DNA of 64,000 nt from Sequoia sempervirens (lineage: Eukaryota; Streptophyta; Pinopsida; Cupressales; Cupressaceae). Below, piece after piece: positions 1 to 12,640 of this stretch (the stretch's first letter is position 1; each line of letters opens with the position of its first letter). The notes beneath the pieces were generated by a model, which made no database searches, was not told the origin of the DNA, and saw only the letters and a list, made by a program, of their open reading frames with translations. The stretch lies in NCBI GenBank assembly GCA_007258455.2, contig VDFB02047230.1:157922635-157986634 (forward strand). The letters are read 5' to 3'. The position numbers and the translations under genes are program-made.

Positions 1-1
1 A

Positions 2-1249
2 CACTCCAAAGATAGGCTGGTGTTGGTTATTCAACCTGAATCAATTGCAGAGGACATTGAATATTTTTTGAAACATGCTTTGCTCTGCAAATTTTTGGGA
101 ATGAGGGTCTCGCTCCAATTTTTGGATTCGTGGGCTCTTTGTACTTGGTCTCTGGAGGGAGAAATGGAAATTATGTTGTTAGCTAACAACTATTTCATGG
201 TGACATTTAATTGCATGGCGGATTGCAATAGAGTGTTTGAAGCGGGGCCTTATTTTCACAACCAAGTTGGTCTTTTCATCAAACCTTGGCATGCTAGCTT
301 TAATCCTTCTGAGGAGCTTCCAAATCATGTGCCAGTGTGGGTTCATCTCCCCATATTTCTAGTGGAATTTTGGCGCAATGACATTTTGCATCGAGTTGCT
401 TTGGTATTGGGAAAACCGGTGGGTCCTTCTGAGCAAACTCAAGATAGGAAGGTTATGAATTTTGCCTGTATTTGTGTTGAAATGGATTTAAATAACCCTC
501 TTCCAGATTCTTTGGAAATTCGTGCGGGTTTGTGCTCTTGGGTGCAACAACTTGACTATGAAACGTTGCTCTTCTGTTGTCGTTTGTGTCATGAGTATGG
601 CCATTTACAGAGAAGATGTTCGAAGTCTAAACCTTCTAGGACTCTGATGGTGCAACCTCCACGCAATCCTCCTAAGGCTGACAAGGGCAAGGATCCCGTT
701 CTTGGTGAGGTTGTGGGTGCAGAAGGTTTTATTTCTGCTAAGGTCCGTAATAGGAATCGGGGTCAAAAGAGAACTTTTAAGGAGAGATAGGCAGGAGATT
801 ATTTTAACAGGTTTGAGGTGCTAGATGATCTTGGTCATCAAGAGGTGAATCCAGGTATGTTGTTTCTAGATCAAGGTGGTTCAGACAAGGTTCAGGAAGG
901 AATTATTCCAGAGTACAACCAATCTTCTCAAGAGACTAGGGCTATGCAATTGGAGCCAGGTATGAGTTTGGTGGTTCATGGAGGGTCTAAGCCTATTGTG
1001 GATACAAATATAGGGGAGGGAGAGATTTCCACTCCTTTGGAGAAAGTGGGGGTAGGCTCAGTAAAAGGCAATAAGGAATCTCCTTCACTGGGAATTCTTC
1101 AGAAGGACCTAAAGAAAGGGGCTTCAGAGAAGTCCTCCAAAGTTGGGAGAAAGAAGGATTTGGAGAAAATAAATTTAATGGGGGAGTCTTTGGTGGAGTC
1201 TGGGTTTGTAAAGACCCTAGATTCTCATTTTTCTAACCCTCCAAAATGA
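2..1249 (+). pseudogene. LINE ORF1, nucleic-acid-binding protein (DUF4283-like plus CCHC knuckle)
   Basis: ORF1 of plant L1 elements makes an RNA-binding protein that coats the element's transcript. The frame is open from base 2 with no start in the window. The N-terminal 150 or so residues resemble the DUF4283 domain (for example WVHLPIFLVEFW and the pattern LGKPVG). A knuckle C-x2-C-x4-H-x4-C (CRLCHEYGHLQRRC) lies at about 577-620. A basic Ser/Lys-rich tail follows. One in-frame TAG at 788-790 splits it; the frame continues unchanged to TGA at 1247-1249, so the stop probably replaced a CAG codon. The stop overlaps the ORF2 start as ATGA (1246-1249), which suggests termination-reinitiation coupling in the ancestor. 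Confidence 0.88.
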
Positions 1250-4200
1250 TTGTTCTTTCTTGGAATGTAAGGGGCTTGAACAGTGGCCCTCAACAAAAAG
1301 TTGTTCGTGACTTGTTGAGAACTCATGATCTTGATGTTCTTTTTTTATAGGAGACTAAGCTAACTATTGAAGGTATGATTGGGTTGTTGCCTAAGTTGTG
1401 GGAAAAGGGTAGTTTTCAGTGTATTGGGGCTCAAGGTAATGTAGGTGGGATGGCTTGCCTGTGGAATCCTTTGAAGATTCGTCCTCTTTGGTGGGTGTCC
1501 TCCAAGTCTTCCATCTCTGTGGTTATCTCAAATCTAGAGTTGGGGGAAACTATTCTTCTCTCAAACATCTATGCACCTACTGATTTTCATGGTAAGCAAT
1601 TTTTGTGGTCTCATATTAGTTTGGTTCGGAGTCTAGCTCCTTTGTTCCCTTGGATTGTTGTGGGCGATTTCAATGCCATTATTGATTTAGATGAGAAGAA
1701 GGGTGGTAATGCGAGATTGGAACCATCTGCTTTCCTCTTTCGTGATAGCATCTCTACTTTGAATCTGATTGACATTAAGCTTCGGAATGGGTAGTTTACT
1801 TGGAACAATAGGAGATTGGGGGAGAGTTGTATTGTCGAGAGACTTGACCGTTTCTTGGTGTCTTGCTTCTGGGTTGGTGGAGCAATGTCTTCTAGTTCTA
1901 AGATTTTGGATTGGAGGGGTTCTGACCACTGGCCTATTAATTTTTCTGCTTCTTCAGCACGGGTGGCTCGGTCCCCATCTTTCAAGTTCCAGCTGATGTG
2001 GTTAAGAGACTCTTCTTTGCAGGTGCACATGGCAGAATGGTGGAGAAGGGGAAGACCTGCTTTTGGCACTGCTATGTATTCCTTCTCTAAACTACTGCAA
2101 TTTGTAAAATATCAACTTAAAAGGTGGAATAGGCAGTGCTTTGGCAATATTTTTCATGCTAAGGGTGTTGCTCAAGATGTTTTGGATAGTATCACTTGGG
2201 AGATAAGGGAGTTTGGTCTTTCTGAGGATTTACTAAGGGAGGAGGCCCAAGCCCAGAAAGCTCTAGAAGCATGTGAACTTCGCAAGGAAATTTTTTGGAA
2301 ACAAAAGGCTTGAGTTGAGTGGTTACAGGAGGGTGACAGAAACACCGCTTTCTTCTTTAATTCAGTGAAAGCTAGGAGACATGGGAATTCTATGCCTATT
2401 CTGGTGAATGATAGGGGTGAGCAGTTATCTTCTTTGCAGGATATGTCTAGAGAAGCTTCACAATTCTTTGCTTCTTTATTTCGCGAGGACTCTCAGGAGA
2501 GCTCAGCTGAAGAAATCCAAGTGCTCTCTTGTATTCCCTCTTTGGTCTCTAAAGAAATGAATGAGCATCTCTTAAGGATTATCTTGTTGGAGGAATTAGA
2601 GGCTATTGTTTTCTAGATGAAGAAAGGGAAAGCCCCGGGTCCTGACAGTTTTTCAGTTGAATTTTATCAAGAGTTTTGGGATATCATCAAGTTGGACCTG
2701 TTGGAGGTGGTTTGTGAGTCTATGAGAAACAAGCAAATGTTGCGGGCGTTAAACTCTACATTTATTGCCCTCATTCCCAAATGTGAGGGGGTTGATCGTC
2801 TGAACCAATTTAGACTTATTTATCTATGTAATGTGGTGTATAAAATCATTTCCAAGCTGATTGCTGAGAGGCTGAAGCGATGGCTTGGAGGGCTTATTTC
2901 TGAAAAACAAAGTGGTTTTGTGGAGGATCGTTAAATCCTGGATGGGGTGGTCATTGCTTCGAAGACCATTCACTCTATGGCATCCTCGAAAGAAAAGGCT
3001 ATGTTCGTCAAGCTTGATATGGCAAAGGCTTATGATAGGGTAAGGTGGTCTTTTCTGAGGAAAATTCTTAGTGCTTTTGGTTTTGCTCAGGAGTGGATCC
3101 AGTGGGTTATGTGTTGTGTTACCTCCACTTCTTTCTCAGTTTTGATTAATGGGGAGCCTTCCTCTCTTTTTAGTGCTTCTAGGGGTCTTCGTCAAGGGGA
3201 TCCCCTTTCTCTGTATTTATTTATTCTTCTTACTGAAGGCCTGGGTAGACTAGTGAAACGTCATGTGGAGTTGGGTTTTATCTAGGGATGGAGATGGGGA
3301 AATGGTTTACCTCCTCAAATGCACCTGCAATTTGTTGATGATACGACCTTAATGGGTCTGGCCAAGATCAGAGAAGCTTCAAATTTGCATAGGGTTTTGG
3401 ATATCTACCTTGTCGCTTCTGGTCAAAGGATTAATGAAGACAAATCCTCCATTTTCTTTTTTAATACTCCAAGGATTATTCAACAAAGGATAGCTCATAT
3501 TTTGAGGTTCCAAATTAGTTCTCTCCCTTTCACTTATCTTGGTATTCCTATCTCTGCTGGTAGACTTCCCAGGGATTCTTGGTAGAATATTCTGGACAAG
3601 TTTCATGCGAAGGTTAATCATTGGATTCATTGATGGTTATCTTTTGTTGGTCGTGTTCAGCTGTTAAAGTCTATGGTGTAGGCTCTTCCTATTTACAGAT
3701 GTATGTTACAAGTGGCACCAGTTGGTTTTGTGAAGGAATTGGACTCTCTGGCTAGGTAATTCCTATGGACGGGTAGTTGGTCTTCATCCAAGTGGAGCTT
3801 GGTTAAGTGGGAGGTTGTGTGTAGCCCAAGGCAGTTTGGGGGTCTTGGTTTGCGGCAGGAAACTTGGTCAGGGTTGGCTTTGGCTACAAAGCTTTACTAG
3901 AGGTGGTGTATGGAGCAGGATCATCTCTAGGCCAATGTCTTATCTTACAAGTATATGTCTGGGGGTTCGAAAGGAGGAGCTTCCCAGGTTTCCTCTGGTG
4001 GGGAAAGGTTCTGTTATCTGGGGAACGCTTAAGAAAGGGGCTTCACTGATCAAGGATGGCCTATTTTGGATTTGTAATAGGGGGTTGAGGCTCTCTTCTG
4101 GTCTGATTCTTGGGATGGTTTCTCCCCCATTCTACATCAATACCCTAATTTGGTGGCTTTGTCACATCGCTTTTTGGAGATTGGTTGGTCAAGGGTGAGT

Positions 4201-5537
4201 GATTTTAAGAGTTTTTATCCTTGTGGACAAGTGGAGGTGGCCAGGTGGAAGGACCCAAGTGATTGGCTTATTCGTGGGTTGGATGAGGATTGTGTTGTGC
4301 TACATAATATTTTGGTTGGTAGACAATGCAATTCTCTTAGGGATAATGATATTCTGGCTTGGAGCCTGAATCCTAAGGGCGCTTTCACTATGGCTAGTGG
4401 TTATCAGGATTTGTTATCTCGTAAGTTTGGGGGGTGGAGGTCCCTTGGTGGAAACATGTCTGGAACAAGTTTTCTTGGCCAAAGTGTAATTGTTTTGTGT
4501 GGACTTTGGCTTGGAACAGATGTTTGACTTGGGATAATCTTCGTAGGAGGGGATTCCAGGGTCCCTCCATGTGTGTCCTGTGTGGCTGCAGTGAGGAGGA
4601 TTCTTCCCATTTGTTCTTCAGGTGATCCTATTCTCTATTGCTCTAGCATTGGTGGTGGGGTGTTTGGAAACATCCTTGCATTCATGTGTCTTCTCTTGTT
4701 GAGTTTTGGGGTGGTTTGGGAAGACCCTCATCCCAGACCTCCTTTCTCCAGATTGTGTGGAGCATTGGCCCTATGTTCATCCTTTAGAAAATTTGGCTGG
4801 AAAGGAATCATAGGATTTTTAGTGGAGATAAGATGATGGCTCAACAGGTTTGGCACAGAATTGTGGGTATGATCCATGAGACTGTTGAAGCCAAATGTGA
4901 AGTGGTGTTTCCGTTGGAAAGAAGTGATGATTAGATTGTGAAGAGATTGGGCTTGCAGGGGTTGAATCTAGTTTCTGCATGTGTCAGAAGAGGAAGGAGG
5001 GCTAAAAATAGGGTTCAAAGGGTTGGTCGATGGGTGCCTCCTCTGGTAGATTTCTTAAAGATTAATACTAACGGTTCCTCTAGAGGTAACCCTGGACCTG
5101 CTGGGATTGGTGGAGTTGGCAGAGATTCTTCAGGCTCTGTCATTTTCTTGTTCTCCATTCATAAGGGGTTGTATTCTAACAACCTTATGGAAGGGATGGC
5201 AATTCTCTGGGCTATTGAACGTGCTTGTACTTTGGGTTGGCATAAGATTATTTGTGAACCAGACTCATAGATTATTATTAATATGTTGCTCGAGCAAAGG
5301 GTAGCTGAGGCTAATTGGAAAATTGCGTTGGTGGTTCGACAGATCCTGTAGAGATGTGCTACTTTGGAAGTGGTGTCTTTTTTCCACATTCCAAGAGAAT
5401 GGAATAGGGTGGCAGACTATTTGGCTAAGTGGGCTTCTGAGCATGAGGATGATTGGAGGATTGAGGGGCGGAGCCAATTATCCCCCGAGTATGTTCAAGA
5501 ATTAGAGAAGGTCATAGCTGATGATATAGAGGGATGA
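1246..5537 (+). pseudogene. LINE ORF2, endonuclease-reverse transcriptase-RNase H
   Basis: ORF2 of L1 elements nicks target DNA and reverse-transcribes the element's RNA at the nick. The start ATG at 1246 begins the typical VLSWNVRGLN. Endonuclease motifs: QETK region (about 1345), LSNIYAP, VVGDFNA (about 1660) and SDHWP (about 1920). RT: KAPGPDS, ALIPK, KLDMAKAYDRV (motif A), GLRQGDPLS (motif B), FVDDT (motif C, about 3331) and YLGIPI. A zf-RVT region with CVLCG lies at about 4437-4625. RNase H (about 5035-5480) reads INTNGSSRGNPGP, where Asn replaces the first catalytic Asp; the other acidic positions (EGMAILWA, EPDS, VADYLA) remain. Stops in one frame lie at 1348, 1792, 2311, 2614, 2932, 3283, 3583, 3631, 3679 and 3757, with frameshifts near 3975, 4085 and 4432. 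Non-functional. Confidence 0.93.
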
Positions 5538-5688
5538 GTTGATGGTGGTTCTTTGGTTGGTGGTCTTGCTTTTTCTGGTTGTTCTTGGGTTTTCCTTGGT
5601 GGGAGCCTAGGGTTCCCTGATTCTCATGTACTCTTAATTTCTTGATTTCAATAAATTTTTTACCCCCTTTTTATTAAAAAAAAAAGTC
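5538..5688 (+). other. LINE 3' UTR with poly(A) signal and tail
   Basis: After the ORF2 stop comes about 110 bp of GT-rich sequence, then AATAAA at about 5650 and a run of A residues at about 5677-5686. This is the expected 3' end of an L1-type element and fixes its orientation and right boundary. The matching 5' target-site duplication is outside the window. Confidence 0.85.
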
Positions 5689-8600
5689 AGATATTTGTGG
5701 AAAATTGATTAAAGAAAAATCAAAAGTTATCATCTCTGACAAATTTCATTATGAAGTGTATTTTAAAAACTATCACATAGCTAAATCTAGAAACAGACAA
5801 AGTTATTAGAATGTCTAGCAGCCTGACTTCGAATGAATGATGGGTAGTGGAAGAAATATTTTACCACACATTTTCTAGAAATGTGGTTGTTGGAAACCCC
5901 AGAAGGCCTTAACATGTACAAATATTTTTTTGAGTTTAGTTTCTCTTTTGTTTTAAGTGTTTAAGTGTTTGATGCTTCTCCAATTGTGTAGAAATTAGAA
6001 TATGGTCACTTTGAGTGAATTAAACTTGAGACCAAAGAGGTAAGATGAAGTCTGAAATAGTATGAAGATCTACTAATATGTTCTTATTGATGTTTATAGT
6101 ATGTTGTAAGAGTAGATGCTATAAGGGTGGATAGTATCACAACTAACTTTATTAATGTCTTAAAGACTAGCTATGAATTATTGCATGCTACCTATAGAGT
6201 GTAGAGTAAACTAAACATAAGGAAGGAGTGAATAAATAGGTCTATTGCAAATGTCTTTTTTAGAAGTAGTCCTAATTGCTTTAAAATCAAATGGAGGAGC
6301 ATCTCTTAACATGGGCTCAATCTAAGACATATTCCAAAAAAAAATTGTTCAGCAATCTTAATATATCATCAGCAAAACTTTGGCCCAAGGCTCTGCATTC
6401 TTCTCTATACCCAAATTGGGTTCACATTCTATATTAATTTTAAGATTGAACACTTTGATTTAAACTTGTATCCCCTTCTTCTTAGTTAATATCAATCAAT
6501 CATTTTCAAGAGAATTGTAGTGCATATTTGTTTTGGACATAGTAATTTGGTTTTTATTGGAACCAGTAGTAGTATGGTTGTTATGCAAATTAAACACATA
6601 CCTTGCTTCAATATTTTTTCCATGTGCAGGGCATGCCAAAGCTTCTCTACATTTACATATCAGCATTTTGTACTTTCACTAGTTTGATTTGAGTCTTCCT
6701 TTATTCTATTTTGTAGAATTGTATTCTTTCATGTAGGTACCTTCATCTTTTGCATTGCATCTTCATTGACGATGGTGTTAAGCTATTTCTCTAGCCATCT
6801 TTTAGTCTTTTTATTATTTCTTGTTTGGAATTGCAATTTTTTGGATTGACTCGATAACTTTTATCTCTCCATCTACCTTGTGGGTTTTAGTTTTGTTATT
6901 CATTTCCTTTTTGGAATTACATTTTTTGGGATCAATTTGTATGCTTGCACGATGTTGGTTCTCCATCTCTGTAAAATGCAGCTGTGAGTTTTTAAGTATT
7001 TATTATCTTTTACTTTAGCTATGTTATACATCACTTAAGATTTTTTTGGTGGTTTAGCTGGATGTGTGCCTTACAAGATAGTTTATAGCTTTAATTGAAC
7101 AGTATACTCTGCCATTATGAAAGCATCACTATTATTGTGTGCTCTTTAGAACTGAGCACTTCATCAGTTATACTAAGTGGTAGCACAATGTTTATCCCTA
7201 GTTAAAATTTGAGAAAATTGTTGCTTCGGGTTTATTTGTTTTAAGTTTTGTCTCTTTGGGTTGTGCTAGATCTTGATGTTTTTTTTCCCCTGACTTTGGC
7301 CCTTCACCATCTTGACATTTGCATTATTATCCTCAAAACAAAGCCTGCTGGGAAATTTTCTTGTTGTGAAACAATTATTTGTTTGCAGAAGTTGTTCATT
7401 TTGGCCATTTATATTGGGTTGCTTCTATTTATTTTTTTTTCCTTTTTGCATTTTCTTTTTGTTCATTTGACTATATTTTTTTGTAAAGTCAAGAAATTGT
7501 GCTCTTGATGCCCGTTAATGTACAGATTTGAGGCATTTATGTAATGTGCGGTATGAGAAGTTGGCCTTGGAAGTGTGTTTCTTTCACTTATCATAGAGAT
7601 TGAATTGAATTATCCTTGTTTTTGGATAAGCTTGCAGGATGCAATGCCCTTCTAAAGAGGTCTGCAGTCAGACTGAGGAAGGAGACGAAAAAATTAACAA
7701 ATAAAATTGTTCTTTGATTTTGAAGTAATTATCCATCGAAAAAATTACATGTTGGTGGTTTTCTTCTTCTTTACATCATGATATAATTGTTCAGAGTATT
7801 TTGGGGGTTTTATTATTGTTAGTGGCTTGCTGTGTTTTGTCTCTCTTTAAAAGTCCCTAGAAAAATTGTAGCAAATACAACCAGTGGGTGTAAAGCCCAA
7901 CTCCTCAACTTTTGAAAGTGTCCTTCCTGCATGTGTGAATTGGAGCTTTGGATGAGGGTATGAAAATTCATCAAAACAATATGTGGAAGTGGATTTTTAT
8001 TAGATATTGTAGTTGCAAGTTTCACTACAGATCACAAAAGCCTTCACAAAAACTTCTGCACAAAATTCAATAATGAAGAATTTATGCACAAATCCTCTTT
8101 TGAATGATTTCAAATTGTGATCATTTTTTCTCCTCTCTACAGCCTCTCTTTAATGGTTGCTCATTGATTATAATATATTTTGATCAATACAAAAAAATAG
8201 CACTTCAAATATTCAAAAAAGTTCATAAAAAATATAGTGCATTACAAAGATATTCAGTTAGTTTTTCCTAATAATAGGAGTAGAATCTTGGATGTTGTCA
8301 GTACTTTGATTCTTTTAGCTTTAATTCATTTCCATAAAACTCCACGGCACTCTTTTCAAAGAACTCAACATATCCAACTCATATCTATGTAGAGGCTAAT
8401 TTCTAAACCTAATTTTTTAGAAAATGTTTTCCTTGATAAAATATGTATAAAATTTAGTTACGAAATTTGTTTCTATAGTCTAATAATATATGTCATTTTT
8501 ATTATCTTACTTTCTACTTCTTGAACATGGATCATGGAGTTTGAAGTCAGACTGACTTCAAGCAGCTCTATATAAAACTGAATGCCTTTTTAGGGCTTGT

Positions 8601-8778
8601 TGTACTTCTAATACCATTACCAAAAAGCAATTCCTTGCTTGTAGGTCTCTGCATTATAAGACAACATAATTGGTTAAGTTATACCAATTACTTTGTAAAT
8701 GGTTAATTTATTTCTATTTTTCTCAATTGTACAAATTAACTGCTATTATCATATTTTGCAAAAGTATTTGCTTGTCAA
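5689..8778. other. AT-rich spacer, no gene recognised
   Basis: About 3.1 kb of AT-rich DNA with T-rich stretches. The open frames here (for example at 6821-7018 and 7248-7508) are hydrophobic, unlike any family I know, and typical of chance frames in T-rich DNA. A short exon-like segment at about 7636-7690, preceded by a T-rich stretch and GCAG, is the only place I would look for a split gene, and it is weak. A 17-bp perfect palindrome (GAAGTCAG-A-CTGACTTC) lies near 8541. Confidence 0.6.
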
Positions 8779-9790
8779 GTTTATATTCAATTATTTTTAT
8801 TAGATATGTGCAGTTATTTGCTCCCATGAAAATAAAATGCTCCATTCTGCTAAAGGTTTTTATGAATTTGAACATATGATTTAGTTTGAAATAGAATTAT
8901 TAACATAAGTAGACCACACAAAGTCTTCTCTCTGCAGTGTTTTTAATTTTCTTTTGTTTAAGACCTAGAATGCAGATTTTTAAATCAGGGAGTTCTTGTG
9001 TTTATGGGTCTGCCATTTGTTTTCTTATTGAAACTCAGTCATTTTTTCTAAATGGTACAACATCGATGTCATATGGTATTCCCTAACCTCCTCTCTTTTT
9101 TTATCACTTTTATTATTTGAATATGGATTGATTTCTATAATCTTATTGCACCAAGGCTGATGACTCCAATATTGAAGTCATCCATGTCTGATTTACACAT
9201 ACTATTTTTAAAAAGTATGATAAAAAGAATTGGCAATAGATGTCAATCATAGGAAGTCGAATGTTAGGTTTATATTCGATTGTTTTTACTAGATCTGTGC
9301 AGTCATATGCTCCCATGAAAATAAAATGCTCCATTCTGCTAAAGGTTTTCATGAATTTAAACATATGATTTAAATTGAAATAGAATTATTAACATAAGCA
9401 GACCACACAGAGTTTTCTCTGTGTAGTGTTTTTAATTTTCTTTTGTTTAAGACCTAGAATGCATATTTTTAAATCAGACCAGGCATCATGGTTCTCATTG
9501 GGGAGTTCTTGTGTTTATGGGTCTGCCATTTGTTTTCCTATTGAAACTCAGTCATTTTTTTAATATTTTTCTAAATGGTACAACATCGATGTCAAATGGT
9601 ATTCCCTAACCTCCTCTTTTTTTCCACTTGTATGATTTGAATATGGATTATTTCTATAATCTTATGGCACCAAGGCTAAAGACTCTAATATTGAAGTCAT
9701 CCATGCCTGATTTACACATCCTATTTTAAAAATGTATGATAAAAAGATTTGGAAATAGATATCAATCATAGGAAGTGGAATTGCAATAGG
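8779..9790. repeat. Two-copy tandem duplication, unit about 489 bp
   Basis: Copy 1 (8779-9267) and copy 2 (9268 to about 9790) run in parallel from GTTTATATTC through blocks such as GCTCCCATGAAAATAAAATG and the segment ending TCAATCATAGGAAGT. They differ by scattered substitutions. Copy 2 holds about 24 extra bases after AAATCAG (near 9475) that copy 1 lacks, so copy 1 probably lost them. No coding potential is evident. Confidence 0.9.
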
Positions 9791-11051
9791 TACAATTACA
9801 TAGTCTATTTTAAAAATGTACGCTTTTCCTTTAATTTCCTATTGATGTCTCCCTTGAACCTCCTTTGGGCGCAAGTGCTAGTTATATAGTCAAAAATCAA
9901 ATTTAATTAAAAGGGATACATGATTTACCTCTCTTAACTAATTACCTATGGACTGGTGAAGGTCCTTTGTAGTACAATGTGGCATTTATAATCTGCCAAC
10001 AAGTTTTTGAGGAACTTTGAGCCAGCTAAATACATTACTAATATACATAAATTGCTATAATGGATGGTTTATGTATCTCTCTAGAATAAAGATGTGGGTA
10101 AGGCATTCACAACCATAATTGGAGGCGATTAGATTTGTATTTCCTCTTTTTTTCAAGAGGTTATATATAAAAAATGAATAAAAGTAGAGATTTCAAATTT
10201 ATATATTGAACATAGGTAGCTAGACAAGTAAAAATTAGGTTTTTTAGTGGGCCTACAACCATTGAAGTAGATAGGGCTCATAGATAAGAGGAGGTGTGAG
10301 AAGCATTGTTGGATCTAATCAAATCTAATTTTTTTATGTGGTTATTGTATGACAATTACTTATGTTGACCTTAAGATGATGACTTAAATGTAATGCTAAT
10401 GTGAAAAATTCATAAGATGAAAGGTTTATTTTTATATTTGAGTCTTATAAATTTTAGAATGGAGTGATAAGGTTAATTTGTGAAGAAATAAAATTTTGTA
10501 GGAGATATAAGGATTCTTTGTATTCACATTGTAAATGGATGCATTATCTATGGAAATTGAAATCCAAGGGGATTTCCATTGAGGGGGGAAATATAGCATA
10601 GGCAAACCTATAAAATAAACAAGATGGAAGCACTGAATAACCAAGGTCAACCGTCGATGCAACTCCAAAGTAAAGTTCCTCACCCATGTTATCACTAGAG
10701 GGTGAATGTTAGGAATTAGTGCATACCATAGTTTAATATTTGTATGAGATAATAAATAAAATACTAACACGTAAATGTTAATTTATTAAATAGGAAAGAA
10801 TTTAATAATATTAATTTTGACTTCATTTTCAAGTGGTTTGGATAATTGATAAGTTGAAAGGCTTTATAAATTAATATTATATTGAATAAAATTTTGAAGA
10901 TGATTGATTGATTAATGTGTTTGATCCTTTGGCTCTACTTCATATCTCATTCTTAATTTTGCCACCTTGTATTATAGGTGTTAGGAATAAGTTTTTTTTA
11001 CTAGTCTTGGATTGAGTGGGAGCTCACATAGAAGATCTTTTTGTAGTAAAA
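9791..11051. other. AT-rich spacer, probably part of the Copia relic's upstream region
   Basis: No gene, RNA or clear repeat was recognised. The last few hundred bases lie directly upstream of a Copia gag start and may contain its lost 5' LTR, but I could not find LTR ends or the usual tRNA-Met-type primer site. Confidence 0.5.
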
Positions 11052-12640
11052 ATGGTAGGCACATTAAGGATAGAGATGGAGAAGTTCTTTGGTACTAACT
11101 TTGAGTTGTGGAAGCTCAATATGGAGGATATTTTTGTCGATAGAGATCTATGGGATAGAGTATTTTGATCCAAAACTATTAAAATTTCATAAGAATATTG
11201 GGACAAATTGGATAGAAAATCAAAGAGTGTTTTTAAGCTCTATTTAGAATAAAATGTGTTGTTAAATGTACATAAAGAAGACACCACAATAGCTCTTTGG
11301 AAGTTGAGAGATATTTATCAAGATGAACCCCTAGTAAATAATTTTTTTGGTAAGAAAGAAACAGTATACCCTCTAGATGGAGGATGGTGGACCTATGGCT
11401 AAGCACCTAAATAAATTTAATGTGGTTGTGACCTAGTGGCACTTAGTCAAAGTGAAGATGGACTTGAGGTGATCATTGCATGAAAATTTTATATTCTTCT
11501 TCAAACTCATGGGTTCACTAGGTGGTGATAATCAAGAGCATCGCCTCTAAAGTTGAGATGGATGAGGTAGTTACATAATTAATCTTAAAGGAGATAAGGA
11601 GAAAAAAATTAAATATACCAAGGCGGCCCTAGTTGTTCATGGAAGATAAAAAGAGAAATGCGAGACAAAGGATGTAATCTAAGAAAGAAAAGAATAGATC
11701 CAAATCATGTGGGAGAACCAAATCTTGTGGAAAGTCTAAGGATAAGTATTGAAAATGTAACAAGGCTAGGAACTTATATAGAGACCAAAAAGAGGAGAAA
11801 AATAAAAAGAAAAATGATTCATATGATGAGCCCAAAAATTCTTCTTAGAATGATGATGATGCCTATGTCATGGACTCGGAAACACATTCATCAAAAGGTG
11901 CATGGTTGATGGACTCTAGAGCTTCCCTCCATATGACCTCATATTAGGGTTCCAAGTTTTAGAATATGAATAATATGATGGTAAGAAGGTGTTTCTTGGA
12001 GATAAATCTCACTTCAAGATTGTTGACCATGGAAGAGTCTTGACCTAATTCCCTAATAGGTTAGTGAAGGGGATCAACGGAGTTTTACACATCCCTAGTT
12101 TGGCATGAAACCTATTTTTAGTTAGCAAGATCAATATATATGGGTGTGTAAGGTATTTTTTGTAATGGATGGTGTAAGATGGTGAGAGAATCTATAGTGC
12201 TTTATAAGGGTGTTTGTGTGGGAACTTTTTTTCAACTAGTTGCATGCATAGCTCAACGTAAATTAGTTCTCTTGTTCCTATTGTGAAGAGATGGAAAATA
12301 TACATCTTCCCCATTGGAACTAATAGTAAAGAGGAGTTTTGTATCTACTTCTAATTTTCTTGATTTCTAATTACCTAAGGGTTATATTTCTTTAGAGACC
12401 AAGCTACATGTGGAGAATATTATATGTTATAGCACCAAAGATTGGGCCGCATGGTTGAGAAGGGTTTAAGAACCCTAAGAAATAAAAATCCTATAGAACA
12501 CATGACAAATTGTGCTCTTTAGTTTTATTTTTCAACATTATATATGGTAAACAAAATCATGTTCAAATTTACTTTAGTTCTCACAAATATTTTGGAGTGT
12601 TGAACTTGCCGCAATAATCAACACTTTGAATCAATGATTA
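11052..12640 (+). pseudogene. Ty1/Copia gag-protease-preintegrase relic
   Basis: The ATG at 11052 begins a protein matching plant Copia gag: about 12 residues in, a segment like EKFFGTNFELWKLNMED is followed by DRDLWD, then WDKLDRKSKS, LLNVHKEDTT and LVNNFF. A degraded zinc knuckle (KCNKARNLYRDQ) lies near 11735. The protease motif D-S-x-A-S-x-H-M-T-S is visible at about 11905-11945 (Arg replaces the active-site Gly). RLVKGINGVLHIPS and a GAG_pre-integrase-like WLRR region follow to about 12470, with fainter traces to about 12640. RT and integrase are missing. Stops and frameshifts are frequent, so this is older than the Gypsy at 19 kb. The family call is firm; the lineage is not assigned. 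Confidence 0.8.

Larger units (their letters stand above)
1..5688 (+). mobile_element. L1-type LINE (non-LTR retrotransposon), 5' end outside window
   Basis: Two consecutive reading frames followed by a short 3' UTR and an A-run mark a plant L1-clade LINE. ORF1 has a CCHC zinc knuckle. ORF2 has endonuclease, reverse transcriptase, zf-RVT and RNase H regions in the usual order. ORF1 is already open at base 2, so the element begins left of the window and its 5' UTR and 5' target duplication cannot be seen. All reading frames carry stop codons, so the copy is dead, but order and spacing are preserved and I see no large deletion. The family identity is solid; the subfamily is not resolved. Confidence 0.95.

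Noticed and set aside
6821..7508. Hydrophobic small proteins in the spacer right of the LINE
   Set aside because: T-rich DNA gives Phe/Leu-rich frames by chance; no start context, signal or homologous motif supports them.
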